Shown here one piece after another: positions 1 through 5,901 of a DNA stretch of 37,938 bases (its first letter is position 1; every line of letters starts with the position of its first letter). Under the pieces are notes generated by a model. It saw only the letters and a list, made by a program, of their open reading frames with translations, was not told where the DNA came from and did no database searches. Source of the stretch: Gemmatimonadota bacterium (GTDB lineage: Bacteria > Gemmatimonadota > Gemmatimonadetes > Gemmatimonadales > GWC2-71-9). The stretch covers positions 1-37,938 of the forward strand of contig JACQVB010000140.1 of NCBI GenBank assembly GCA_016209985.1, written 5' to 3'. The position numbers and the translations under genes are program-made.

Positions 1-1
1 C

Positions 2-172
2 CGCTACGGCGCAAGACACCTCAAGCGCGCGCTGGAAAACCACCTGGTTTTTCCCTTCTCGTCGCTTATAGCCACAGGCCAGATGGAATTTGCGGGAACG
101 TTGAACGTTGGACTGAGAGATCAAAAACTCACATTCTGCAAGCAAGCTGCCGCGCTGGCCGTTGAGACCTAA
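2..172 (+). CDS. C-terminal end of a ClpA/ClpB-type AAA+ ATPase (partial)
   Basis: The reading frame is open from the window edge and stops at TAA 170-172, leaving 56 residues. It begins RYGARHLKRALENHL, close to the GARPLKR sensor-2 motif of the second ATPase module of Hsp100/Clp unfoldases, where the Arg contacts ATP. The rest (LIATGQMEFAGTLNVGL) fits the small C-terminal D2 beta-strand region. Clp ATPases unfold or disaggregate proteins in the cytoplasm. The catalytic part lies outside the window, so ClpA, ClpB and ClpC cannot be told apart. The His in GARHLKR, where Pro is usual, points to a divergent paralogue. Confidence 0.62.
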   Translation, partial: RYGARHLKRALENHLVFPFSSLIATGQMEFAGTLNVGLRDQKLTFCKQAAALAVET

Positions 173-470
173 CAAGACCTCTCGTCGGTCTGTGAGAATA
201 AGAATTGTGCACTTATCACGCTTCATTTCGGCATCATGTTCAGAACTTGTCTTTCCCCATGCATCGAAGTAGGATGCCGCCCCCACTACCCCCACTACGA
301 CATACTGTAAAAGGTCAGCCGACGACGATATCCTGTTATCGCGCCGCCGACGGCGTCATAAGAAGAACGCTGCCGGCAGTTAAAAAGATGTTAGGCAGCG
401 CCATGGAATCGCGGACAACGCTCTGGCAGCTCCCGAAGGACCCCGTTCCGATTTGACTAGAGGAGGGCAC
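173..470. other. Intergenic stretch, no convincing gene
   Basis: The 298 bases between the Clp tail and the DUF3224 gene are less GC-rich than the rest of the window. A GTG-initiated frame at 205-456 has a Pro/Arg-rich product with no domain and no ribosome site, so I do not call it. The promoter of the next gene should lie here, but I see no clear -35/-10 pair. Confidence 0.5.
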
Positions 471-869
471 ATGAAGAAGAGCGCGAATGCTCGATTCGCC
501 ATCAAGAACTGGAATGAACAGCCTTATAGTGGGGGCCAGGACCTGCCAAGACTCACTCGGGCCAGCGTCACGAAGACCTTCACCGGCGATATCGAGGGGG
601 AAGGGCAGGTTGAATACCTAATGATGTACCGCAGCGACGGCTCGGCTACGTTCGTCGGCCTCGAGCGGGTCGTCGGACGAATCGGTGGTAAGACCGGAAC
701 TTTTGTGCTCCAACGCGTTGGGGTATTCGAGAGCGGCCAGGCGAATGAGTCCTATTCCGTCGTCCCTGGCTCCGCAACTGGAGAGCTGCGTGGCCTCCAG
801 GGCGATGGGAGTACCGCCGTTGGCCACGGCACCGAGCATCCTTTCACGCTAAGCTATGACTTGGTCTAG
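471..869 (+). CDS. DUF3224 family protein
   Basis: This is a small cytoplasmic protein of 132 residues with no signal peptide or membrane segment. It resembles the DUF3224 family (allene-oxide-cyclase-like beta barrel): a KTFTGDIEGEGQVEYLMMY strand early, a G-rich strand (FVGLERVVGRIGGKTGTFVLQ) in the middle, and a final FTLSYDL strand. The function of the family is not known. I chose ATG 471 because AGAGGAGGG lies just upstream; an in-frame TTG at 453 has no such site. It has no operon partners, being flanked by gene-poor DNA on both sides, which fits an accessory or transferred gene. Confidence 0.8.
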   Translation: MKKSANARFAIKNWNEQPYSGGQDLPRLTRASVTKTFTGDIEGEGQVEYLMMYRSDGSATFVGLERVVGRIGGKTGTFVLQRVGVFESGQANESYSVVPGSATGELRGLQGDGSTAVGHGTEHPFTLSYDLV

Positions 870-1148
870 CAGTTGCATTACGGCGCTGCTAACCTGCGCA
901 GAGGCCGTGTGAAAACTGGTTGTGCCTGAGCGGTGGGCGCGCGTCCGCGGTGGTGAATACGGCATTCTGGTGGTAACGAGAGGAAAAGTGGTTCGGTGAG
1001 GTGCTCGGAGCAGGCGGGACGGTCCGGCAACTGCACGAGCGGTTAAAAACGACGGCGACTGAGCAAAAGCTCCGCGTCTTCTCCCGTCGGACCCTCGGCG
1101 TGAGTCTGTCCCGCTGGCTGAAAGGGCTTCACTTCATCGCCTCATCAA

Positions 1149-1502
1149 TCACGGAAACCCGACCATCGGCGAATTGAACGACGCCGAAACCGTAGGACCA
1201 TATTTCGACCATCCCAGAAGCAGTCGTGGTCCTATTGATACGATCCGGCGGGCCCCAAGAGAAGGGACTGGCCGAGACTTGAAGGCGGTTCCATTCCACA
1301 GGCCGATGAAAGCGAATAGTGAACTGCTCCCAGTCTTCAGGATCACCGAGTCAGGCCCGGGTGGGTCTGGGTCACAGCGCACCCAAGCAGTTGTTTCGGC
1401 GGGAGATTCAGTCGCTATCAGAGTCCTCCAGAAGCTGCCTTCCTGGGCAAAGGCACAGCCGGCATCGGCCGCAAGAACAATCGGGACGAGAAGAGCCTTC
1501 AT
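1149..1502 (-). CDS. Hypothetical secreted protein
   Basis: An ATG at 1502 opens a 117-residue frame with a plausible signal peptide, MKALLVPIVLAADAGCAFA, cleaved before QEGSFW. The mature part is short, with SPAETTAWVRCDPDPP and a C-terminal YGPTVSASFNSP segment, and I recognise no domain. There is no good ribosome site, and an open frame overlaps on the plus strand, so coding status is uncertain. It lies in a gene-poor stretch (870-1547) with little other coding signal. Confidence 0.3.
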   Translation of the reverse strand: MKALLVPIVLAADAGCAFAQEGSFWRTLIATESPAETTAWVRCDPDPPGPDSVILKTGSSSLFAFIGLWNGTAFKSRPVPSLGARRIVSIGPRLLLGWSKYGPTVSASFNSPMVGFP

Positions 1503-1547
1503 GGCTGCAATCTGCAGACCATCCCCCACGCACGTTAGACCCAACAT

Positions 1548-2003
1548 CTAGAACCTCTCCCCCCTCCCCTCCCTGATCTGACTCCCCAGCGGCCGGATCC
1601 TCGACCACATCACTACGAAGTACACGACGAACCCCACGATCTGCCCGATCGCCGCGACCACGATCACCCACCTCACCACCATCTCGTCCGACCAGTCCCG
1701 CGCTACCTCGGCCACTGACCGCGCCGACGTCGTGAGCAACAGGATCCAGTACGCCGACTCGGCCGCCAACGGACGGTAGCGCGTGTCACCCGCCGCCGGC
1801 CGCGGGAAGATCCACTGCCCCACACCCAGGATCATGAACATCACGAAGCCGATCAGCAGGATGTGGGTGTGGGCCGAGACCAGGTGCGGGTGAACTCCGC
1901 CACCGCCCAGCTCCCGCTCCACGATCATCCACCCGCCCAGCAAGAGCCCGATGACCAGGAACGCGATCGCCGTCTTGATGTAACGCCGCACCAGCGTATG
2001 CAT
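1548..2003 (-). CDS. Short heme-copper oxidase subunit I-like membrane protein
   Basis: This 151-residue protein has about four membrane helices (near residues 10-30, 41-65, 80-100 and 110-135). The second helix carries HPHLVSAHTHILLIGFVMF, which resembles the helix bearing a heme-ligand His in the catalytic subunits of heme-copper oxidases and NO reductases. Proteins like this are often annotated as cbb3 subunit I although they are far too short and lack the binuclear site. A role as a heme- or NO-binding accessory protein is inference. ATG 2003 is preferred over GTG 2006 because GAGGAG sits seven bases upstream. A palindrome (2031-2047) separates it from the divergent gene at 2100. Confidence 0.65.
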   Translation of the reverse strand: MHTLVRRYIKTAIAFLVIGLLLGGWMIVERELGGGGVHPHLVSAHTHILLIGFVMFMILGVGQWIFPRPAAGDTRYRPLAAESAYWILLLTTSARSVAEVARDWSDEMVVRWVIVVAAIGQIVGFVVYFVVMWSRIRPLGSQIREGRGERF

Positions 2004-2030
2004 CACCTGTCTCCTCAGGAGGGGCCGCCT

Positions 2031-2047
2031 TCATGAAGTTTTCATGA
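2031..2047. promoter_or_regulatory. Palindrome between divergent genes
   Basis: The sequence TCATGAA-GTT-TTCATGA has perfect 7-base arms around 3 bases and lies 27 bases before the minus-strand gene ending at 2003 and 52 bases before the plus-strand gene at 2100. Its position and symmetry suggest a dimeric repressor or activator site. The binding protein is not identifiable from sequence. Confidence 0.45.
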
Positions 2048-2099
2048 CGGCTTCAGCCCGCGACCCGAATACTGACTCTGAACCGCACCGGGAGCACTC

Positions 2100-2399
2100 A
2101 TGGAAGCCTTCCAGGCCGCCCTTGGCATCATCACCATCATCGTCGCGATGTCCCTGCTCATCCGCTACCTGGACGGCGCCAAGTTCTTCGCGCCCGGCAC
2201 CACCGACCACCTGGCCGGTTCCGCCCAGACCTTCTGCCTCGATACCTGCAAGCTGCCCGGCGGGCGCTGCCCGCTCGAGGGGAAGATGACGGTGGCCGAG
2301 TGCCCGCTGTGGCGGTTCGTCGAGTCGAAGATATCGACCGATCTGCGGGTCGATGCGTTTCGCCCGGTAGGAGCAAAGGCACCCGTCGCGACCATGTAG
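2100..2399 (+). CDS. Small membrane-anchored four-cysteine protein
   Basis: This 99-residue protein has one N-terminal membrane helix (about residues 6-22, GIITIIVAMSLLI) followed by a soluble tail with Cys46, Cys50, Cys57 and Cys68. The spacing (C-x3-C-x6-C-x10-C) could bind a metal or form disulfides. GGGAG six bases before the ATG supports the start. It is divergent from the oxidase-like membrane protein at 1548-2003 and may share its control site. I do not recognise the family. Confidence 0.6.
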   Translation: MEAFQAALGIITIIVAMSLLIRYLDGAKFFAPGTTDHLAGSAQTFCLDTCKLPGGRCPLEGKMTVAECPLWRFVESKISTDLRVDAFRPVGAKAPVATM

Positions 2400-2556
2400 A
2401 GGGCAGCAGCGCAGTCTGCGCAGTACTTTTCTATCTCTGCCCACCGCCGGCGGTCAATCAGGTGTTTCCCTGAGACGCACTCTCCAGTCGTTCGGGCGCT
2501 GGAGCCTCGCCCGCCTCGGCTGGAAGATCGTCGGTGGCCTGCCCGAGGTCCCCGGC

Positions 2557-3048
2557 ATGGTGGCCGTCGTGGCGCCGCATACCTCCAACTGGGATTTCCT
2601 GGTCGGCATCCTCGTCGCCTACACCCTGGGCGTCCCCTGGCGCTGGCGCTTCCGCTTCCTCGCCAAACATTCCCTCTTCGTGGGACCGGTGGGTGCGTTC
2701 CTCCGCGCGGTGGGCGGCACGCCAATAGACCGAGCTGCGAAGCACGACTTCGTCTCCCAGATCGCGCGCACCTTCGAGCGGGACGGCCGTTTCCTGCTGG
2801 CCGTGACCCCCGAGGGTACCCGGAAACGCGTGGAGTATTGGAAGACCGGGTTCTACTACATAGCACTGGAAGCCAAAGTGCCGATGGTGCCGGTGGCGTT
2901 CGACTATGCGACGAAAGAGTGCCGCTTCGGCGAGCCCCTCATGCCTTCAGGCGACCTCAAGGCCGACATCGAGAAACTCCGGCCCTTCTACGAAAGAATA
3001 CGGCCGAAGAGGCCGGAGTTGTTTGGGGAGATAAGAATTAGAGACTAG
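2557..3048 (+). CDS. Lysophospholipid acyltransferase (PlsC-like)
   Basis: The protein carries the acyltransferase HX4D motif in HTSNWDF and a later TPEGTRKR block typical of glycerophospholipid acyltransferases, which transfer an acyl group to lysophosphatidate or a related acceptor at the inner membrane. From ATG 2557 it has 163 residues. The frame stays open to 2401, and the upstream translation (RRTLQSFGRWSLARLGWKIV) looks like the usual N-terminus of this family. The true protein therefore probably starts earlier, for example at CTG 2470, because no ATG, GTG or TTG is available upstream. It is convergent with the gene at 3114. Confidence 0.85.
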   Translation: MVAVVAPHTSNWDFLVGILVAYTLGVPWRWRFRFLAKHSLFVGPVGAFLRAVGGTPIDRAAKHDFVSQIARTFERDGRFLLAVTPEGTRKRVEYWKTGFYYIALEAKVPMVPVAFDYATKECRFGEPLMPSGDLKADIEKLRPFYERIRPKRPELFGEIRIRD

Positions 3049-3055
3049 CAGTGCG

Positions 3056-3100
3056 CAGTGCGCAGAGGACGCCCGGCAACACGGAATCTTCTGCGCACTG
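3056..3100. terminator. Inverted repeat between convergent genes
   Basis: CAGTGCGCAGA at 3056-3066 is perfectly complementary to TCTGCGCACTG at 3090-3100. Further copies of the GCGCAGT unit lie on either side, and a TATTTTTCT run follows. It sits exactly between convergent stop codons (3048 and 3114), so bidirectional termination is likely. It belongs to the hairpin type seen elsewhere in this window. Confidence 0.6.
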
Positions 3101-3113
3101 CATTCTGCGCACT

Positions 3114-3695
3114 CTATTTTTCTCGAATCACCAGTCTTCGCTCATCCGCGTTGTACGTCACCAGCGCAATCTCGCGATCCGACAGCACCAGCGTCGTGTC
3201 GAGTTGCAGTCGTCCCGGCTCGGCCCGCCTGGCCCGCTCGGCCCGCCCGGTTTCTTCCCTCTCGTGCTCCGCCCGCTCCTCGTTCTCGACCTCGCCCGGT
3301 GCACCCTGCCGCTCGAAGTCGATGCTGACCCGGTGAGTGCCCGGTGCAAGAGGAAATTCGTGGTACACGTAGATGGGACGATCCTCCCGCGCACCCGAGG
3401 CTCGGACCATGGCGTCGGCCTCAAGCGTGTCGTCCAGCTTGACCACCAGCCGATAGGGCAACACCCGCCCTTCGCACACATCGTCCTCCCGCATGTGCGG
3501 CGGGAGTTTGGCCAGCTCCTCCGGGGTGCGATGGCGGCACTCCCGCACCCGCTCACCCCTGGTGCGCCAGGCCAGCCGCACGAGAGCCCCGCTGTCCCGT
3601 TGCGTGGTGTACGGCAACCGCGAGAGCCATCCGAGTGCTACCAGGCCGCAGAGAGCCAACATGCCGCCGCCGACCACACGAACCGAGCGCGTCAT
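3114..3695 (-). CDS. Hypothetical membrane-anchored protein
   Basis: This 193-residue protein has an N-terminal hydrophobic segment (VVGGGMLALCGLVALGW), then a periplasmic-type domain. A central part reads VCEGRVLPYRLVVKLDD, and a late low-complexity stretch rich in Glu, Arg and Ala (ENEERAEHEREETGRAERA) is encoded by GC-rich near-repeats. Its ATG overlaps the stop of the cytochrome b fusion by ATGA, so the two are made from one message and probably work together, perhaps as a periplasmic subunit. I recognise no family. Confidence 0.65.
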   Translation of the reverse strand: MTRSVRVVGGGMLALCGLVALGWLSRLPYTTQRDSGALVRLAWRTRGERVRECRHRTPEELAKLPPHMREDDVCEGRVLPYRLVVKLDDTLEADAMVRASGAREDRPIYVYHEFPLAPGTHRVSIDFERQGAPGEVENEERAEHEREETGRAERARRAEPGRLQLDTTLVLSDREIALVTYNADERRLVIREK

Positions 3696-5281
3696 GGGAC
3701 CTCCTCCGCCGTCACCGGCGGCTCACACTCGTGCATAACGTCGATCGCCGCCTCGGCAGCCGCGCGCTCCAGCGCTTCGATCTCCGAGCGGAACTGCGCC
3801 AGAGCGGAAGCCACCAGCTCCGGCTGCCCCTCGGCCACGTGCACCAGCCGTACCCGCCGCCGGTCCACCCGCTCCTGCAGCTCCGCCTCGCGATCATGAT
3901 GCATCCGCTGCTCCAGCCACTTGGGGCCCTCGCGATTCCAGCAGTCCCGCGGAGGACACGATACCACCAGCACCCCGCCCGCGCCCGATCGCAACAGATA
4001 CTCGATCACCGAGGTGTGCAGGTTGCCGGCGCAGTTCACCGGCAGCACCGGCACACCGTCGAACATCGGGCGGCCGTGCGCGGCCCCCGCGCTCCGGGTG
4101 CATCCGGCGATCACCACGGCCGGCGCCTTTCCGTTCCATTCCGCGGCGAACGCCCGAGCACCGGAAAGCTGATCGCGGCCGGTCCGCCCGGGTGGCCCCA
4201 CGCCCATCGGCGCGCAGGAGCCGGCACAGATGCCGCAGCTGACACAGAGCGACGGATCCACGTGCGCCACGAACTCACTCTTGGCCGCGAGATCGCTTTC
4301 CGGTGCGGCCCCCGCCCGGCCCGGTCGGGCGATCATGCTGATCGCCTCGTAGGGACAGTCCTGATAGCATTGCTCGCACCCGGTGCAGAGCTGCGCGTCC
4401 ACGAACGACGGCGCCGGCCGGGCTGTCGCGCGGGGTCGGGACCAGATCGGAGTGAGGAGTAATGCGAGTGAAACGGCACCCCCGCCCGCCCATGCCGCCC
4501 AGACCGGAACGGCCTTCACCACCGGCAACCAGAACGCATAGAACCAGTCGAACTCGGCCCGCCCCGGGGTCCGGAAGAGGTCTGCCGGCGGAGACATGCC
4601 GATGGGCCAGACCACAGATATAAGGAACAGCAAACCGATGGCTCCCCACATGAGACCGCGCGGGGGGAGCAACGCGGGCCGGGCCACCCGGGACACGTGG
4701 ATCCAGAGCAGGACGCCGAGGCCTATAGGTAACGCTACGTGCACAAAGAGATTCAAAAAGAAGAAGGCGCCGGGAATCGGGCGTTCGCCCACGAACGTGC
4801 GGCTGATCGGTTCGGAGAAAATCGGGATCGCATCCAGCAGCCGCGCCCCCTCGCGCGCCAGCACTTCGCCCTGGATGTCCCACACCATTACGTAGCCGGT
4901 CCAGCCGCAGACGAAAATCAGGAACAGGAGGATCAGTCCCGCGACCCAGGCCAGCGTCCGCGGTCCCCAGCTTCGTTTCTGAATCAGCAGGCGCAGCGCG
5001 TGAATGGCCGCGGCCACCACCGCCGCATCGGAGGCGAACCGGTGCAGTCCTCGGATCCAGCGGCCGACCCATACCTGATCGGTGATCCGCACGACCGAGG
5101 CGTAGGGAAGCCCAAGCCGATAGAAGAGCAGCAGGTAGATGCCGGTGACCAGCAGGACGGCGAGCAGCGCCACCACCAGCGTGCCGCTCTGGTAGAGCGG
5201 ATTCCAGCGCCAGCCGTAGAGCCGATTCATCCACGCGTCGAGGTGCGTGAGTACCCGGCGCGTGGGTGATCGAGAGGTCAT
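3692..5281 (-). CDS. Cytochrome b / two [4Fe-4S] / MvhD-like fusion protein
   Basis: This 529-residue protein joins three modules. Residues 1-280 are a bc1/b6-type cytochrome b core: His80/His94 and His181/His195 give two HX13H pairs, enough for two b hemes. Residues 290-360 are a ferredoxin with C299-x2-C-x2-C-x3-C309 and C346-x2-C-x2-C-x3-C356. Residues 385-510 resemble the MvhD/hydrogenase delta iron-sulfur domain (Cys394, NCAGN with Cys417, SCPPRDC with Cys442 and Cys447). MvhD domains pass electrons to HdrA-type flavoproteins. The likely role is a membrane electron conduit between the quinone pool and a soluble partner, but no HdrA is in the window. A perfect palindrome (5311-5332) lies 30 bases upstream of the ATG. 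Confidence 0.85.
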   Translation of the reverse strand: MTSRSPTRRVLTHLDAWMNRLYGWRWNPLYQSGTLVVALLAVLLVTGIYLLLFYRLGLPYASVVRITDQVWVGRWIRGLHRFASDAAVVAAAIHALRLLIQKRSWGPRTLAWVAGLILLFLIFVCGWTGYVMVWDIQGEVLAREGARLLDAIPIFSEPISRTFVGERPIPGAFFFLNLFVHVALPIGLGVLLWIHVSRVARPALLPPRGLMWGAIGLLFLISVVWPIGMSPPADLFRTPGRAEFDWFYAFWLPVVKAVPVWAAWAGGGAVSLALLLTPIWSRPRATARPAPSFVDAQLCTGCEQCYQDCPYEAISMIARPGRAGAAPESDLAAKSEFVAHVDPSLCVSCGICAGSCAPMGVGPPGRTGRDQLSGARAFAAEWNGKAPAVVIAGCTRSAGAAHGRPMFDGVPVLPVNCAGNLHTSVIEYLLRSGAGGVLVVSCPPRDCWNREGPKWLEQRMHHDREAELQERVDRRRVRLVHVAEGQPELVASALAQFRSEIEALERAAAEAAIDVMHECEPPVTAEEVP

Positions 5282-5310
5282 TGTCGAGTATCGATCCGGT
5301 TCACGGGATA

Positions 5311-5332
5311 TTGATCATATCCGCATGATCAA
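5311..5332. promoter_or_regulatory. Palindromic operator upstream of the cytochrome b fusion
   Basis: TTGATCAT, six bases, ATGATCAA: perfect 8-base arms. An outer perfect pair, ATCCGGTT (5294-5301) and AACCGGAT (5331-5338), overlaps its right arm and extends the symmetry outward. The same 22-base pattern recurs with one mismatch at 22546-22567 before the porin-nirK operon, so a common regulator is likely. The spacing does not match the FNR/DNR pattern TTGAT-N4-ATCAA. The site lies between the divergent genes at 5281 (minus) and 5418 (plus). Confidence 0.6.
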
Positions 5333-5353
5333 ACCGGATTCCAGTAAGAACGG

Positions 5354-5369
5354 TTGAAGAATTCTTCAA
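5354..5369. promoter_or_regulatory. Perfect 16-base palindrome
   Basis: TTGAAGAATTCTTCAA is fully self-complementary. It lies between divergent genes, 22 bases from the operator at 5311-5332. Its half TTCTTCA also occurs in the repeats upstream of the NO reductase operon (12946, 13042), which suggests a second regulator shared with that operon. A link to the Rrf2 protein encoded at 16616 is possible but unproven. Confidence 0.45.
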
Positions 5370-5417
5370 TGAATTTTTGGACAGTTCTCCTTCAGCACTG
5401 ATTCACCGGTTTTTTAA

Positions 5418-5810
5418 ATGGTTACGGCAATTCTCCCATTGCACTTCCCTGTGATGATGAGAATCGGTCCCCTGCTGCGTCGCGCAGGCGCCGGCTTGCT
5501 CCTTGTGGTGTGGGCGAATATCGCCACGGCCAACGTGGCGGTATGTGCTTTTGATATACATCTGCGTGCCGATCATACCGAGGTGATGCCGGCCACGCAT
5601 CTGAGTCCCCACGGTGATCAGCACAGCACTCCTGCCCTCGGGGCCCGCGGCGAATGCGGCGTGCCCCAGCTCCTGGTCTTGAGCTACGTCGCTCCCCAAT
5701 CGTTCGAGACGCCCATCGTCTCGGTGGACGTCGCGCGCTTCCTTCCCTCCACGCCGGAACCGCCGGCTTCGCTCAACCCGCATCTCGATCCGCCACCGCC
5801 TCGAGCCTAG
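5418..5810 (+). CDS. Small secreted His-containing protein, unknown
   Basis: The protein has 130 residues from ATG 5418, or 118/117 from the Met pair at 5454/5457, which gives a better signal peptide (MMRIGPLLRRAGAGLLLVVWANIATA). The mature part holds two Cys and a run of His residues (DIHLRADHTEVMPATHLSPH) and ends in a Pro-rich tail. His clusters of this kind could bind copper or zinc. It precedes a TonB receptor by 91 bases on the same strand, so a role in metal handling is possible. I do not recognise a family. Confidence 0.5.
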   Translation: MVTAILPLHFPVMMRIGPLLRRAGAGLLLVVWANIATANVAVCAFDIHLRADHTEVMPATHLSPHGDQHSTPALGARGECGVPQLLVLSYVAPQSFETPIVSVDVARFLPSTPEPPASLNPHLDPPPPRA

Positions 5811-5901
5811 CCCGATTTCCTGAAAGTTGACTGCCCTGACCGCGCGCGGACCCACCGCGCCGGGTCCGGGCTACGCAGGATAGGCATCGGGGAGGCATCA
5901 C

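Noticed and set aside
167-396. attC-like ends (ACCTAAC at 167 and GTTAGGC at 390) suggesting an integron cassette before the DUF3224 gene
   Set aside because: The first motif is simply the stop codon region of the Clp-type frame, the 230-base spacing is too long for attC, and I found no paired L boxes or second attC after the gene.
205-456. Open frame of 83 residues
   Set aside because: GTG start, no ribosome site, Pro/Arg-rich low-complexity product and no recognisable motif; likely non-coding.
1001-1177. Short frame in the gene-poor stretch ending SLSRWLKGLHFIASSI...
   Set aside because: Only 58 residues, no family or ribosome site; possibly a decayed gene but not supportable.
5311-5332. 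FNR/DNR box
   Set aside because: The pattern TTGAT-N4-ATCAA needs four bases between half-sites; here TTGAT and ATCAA are 12 bases apart with extra symmetric bases between.
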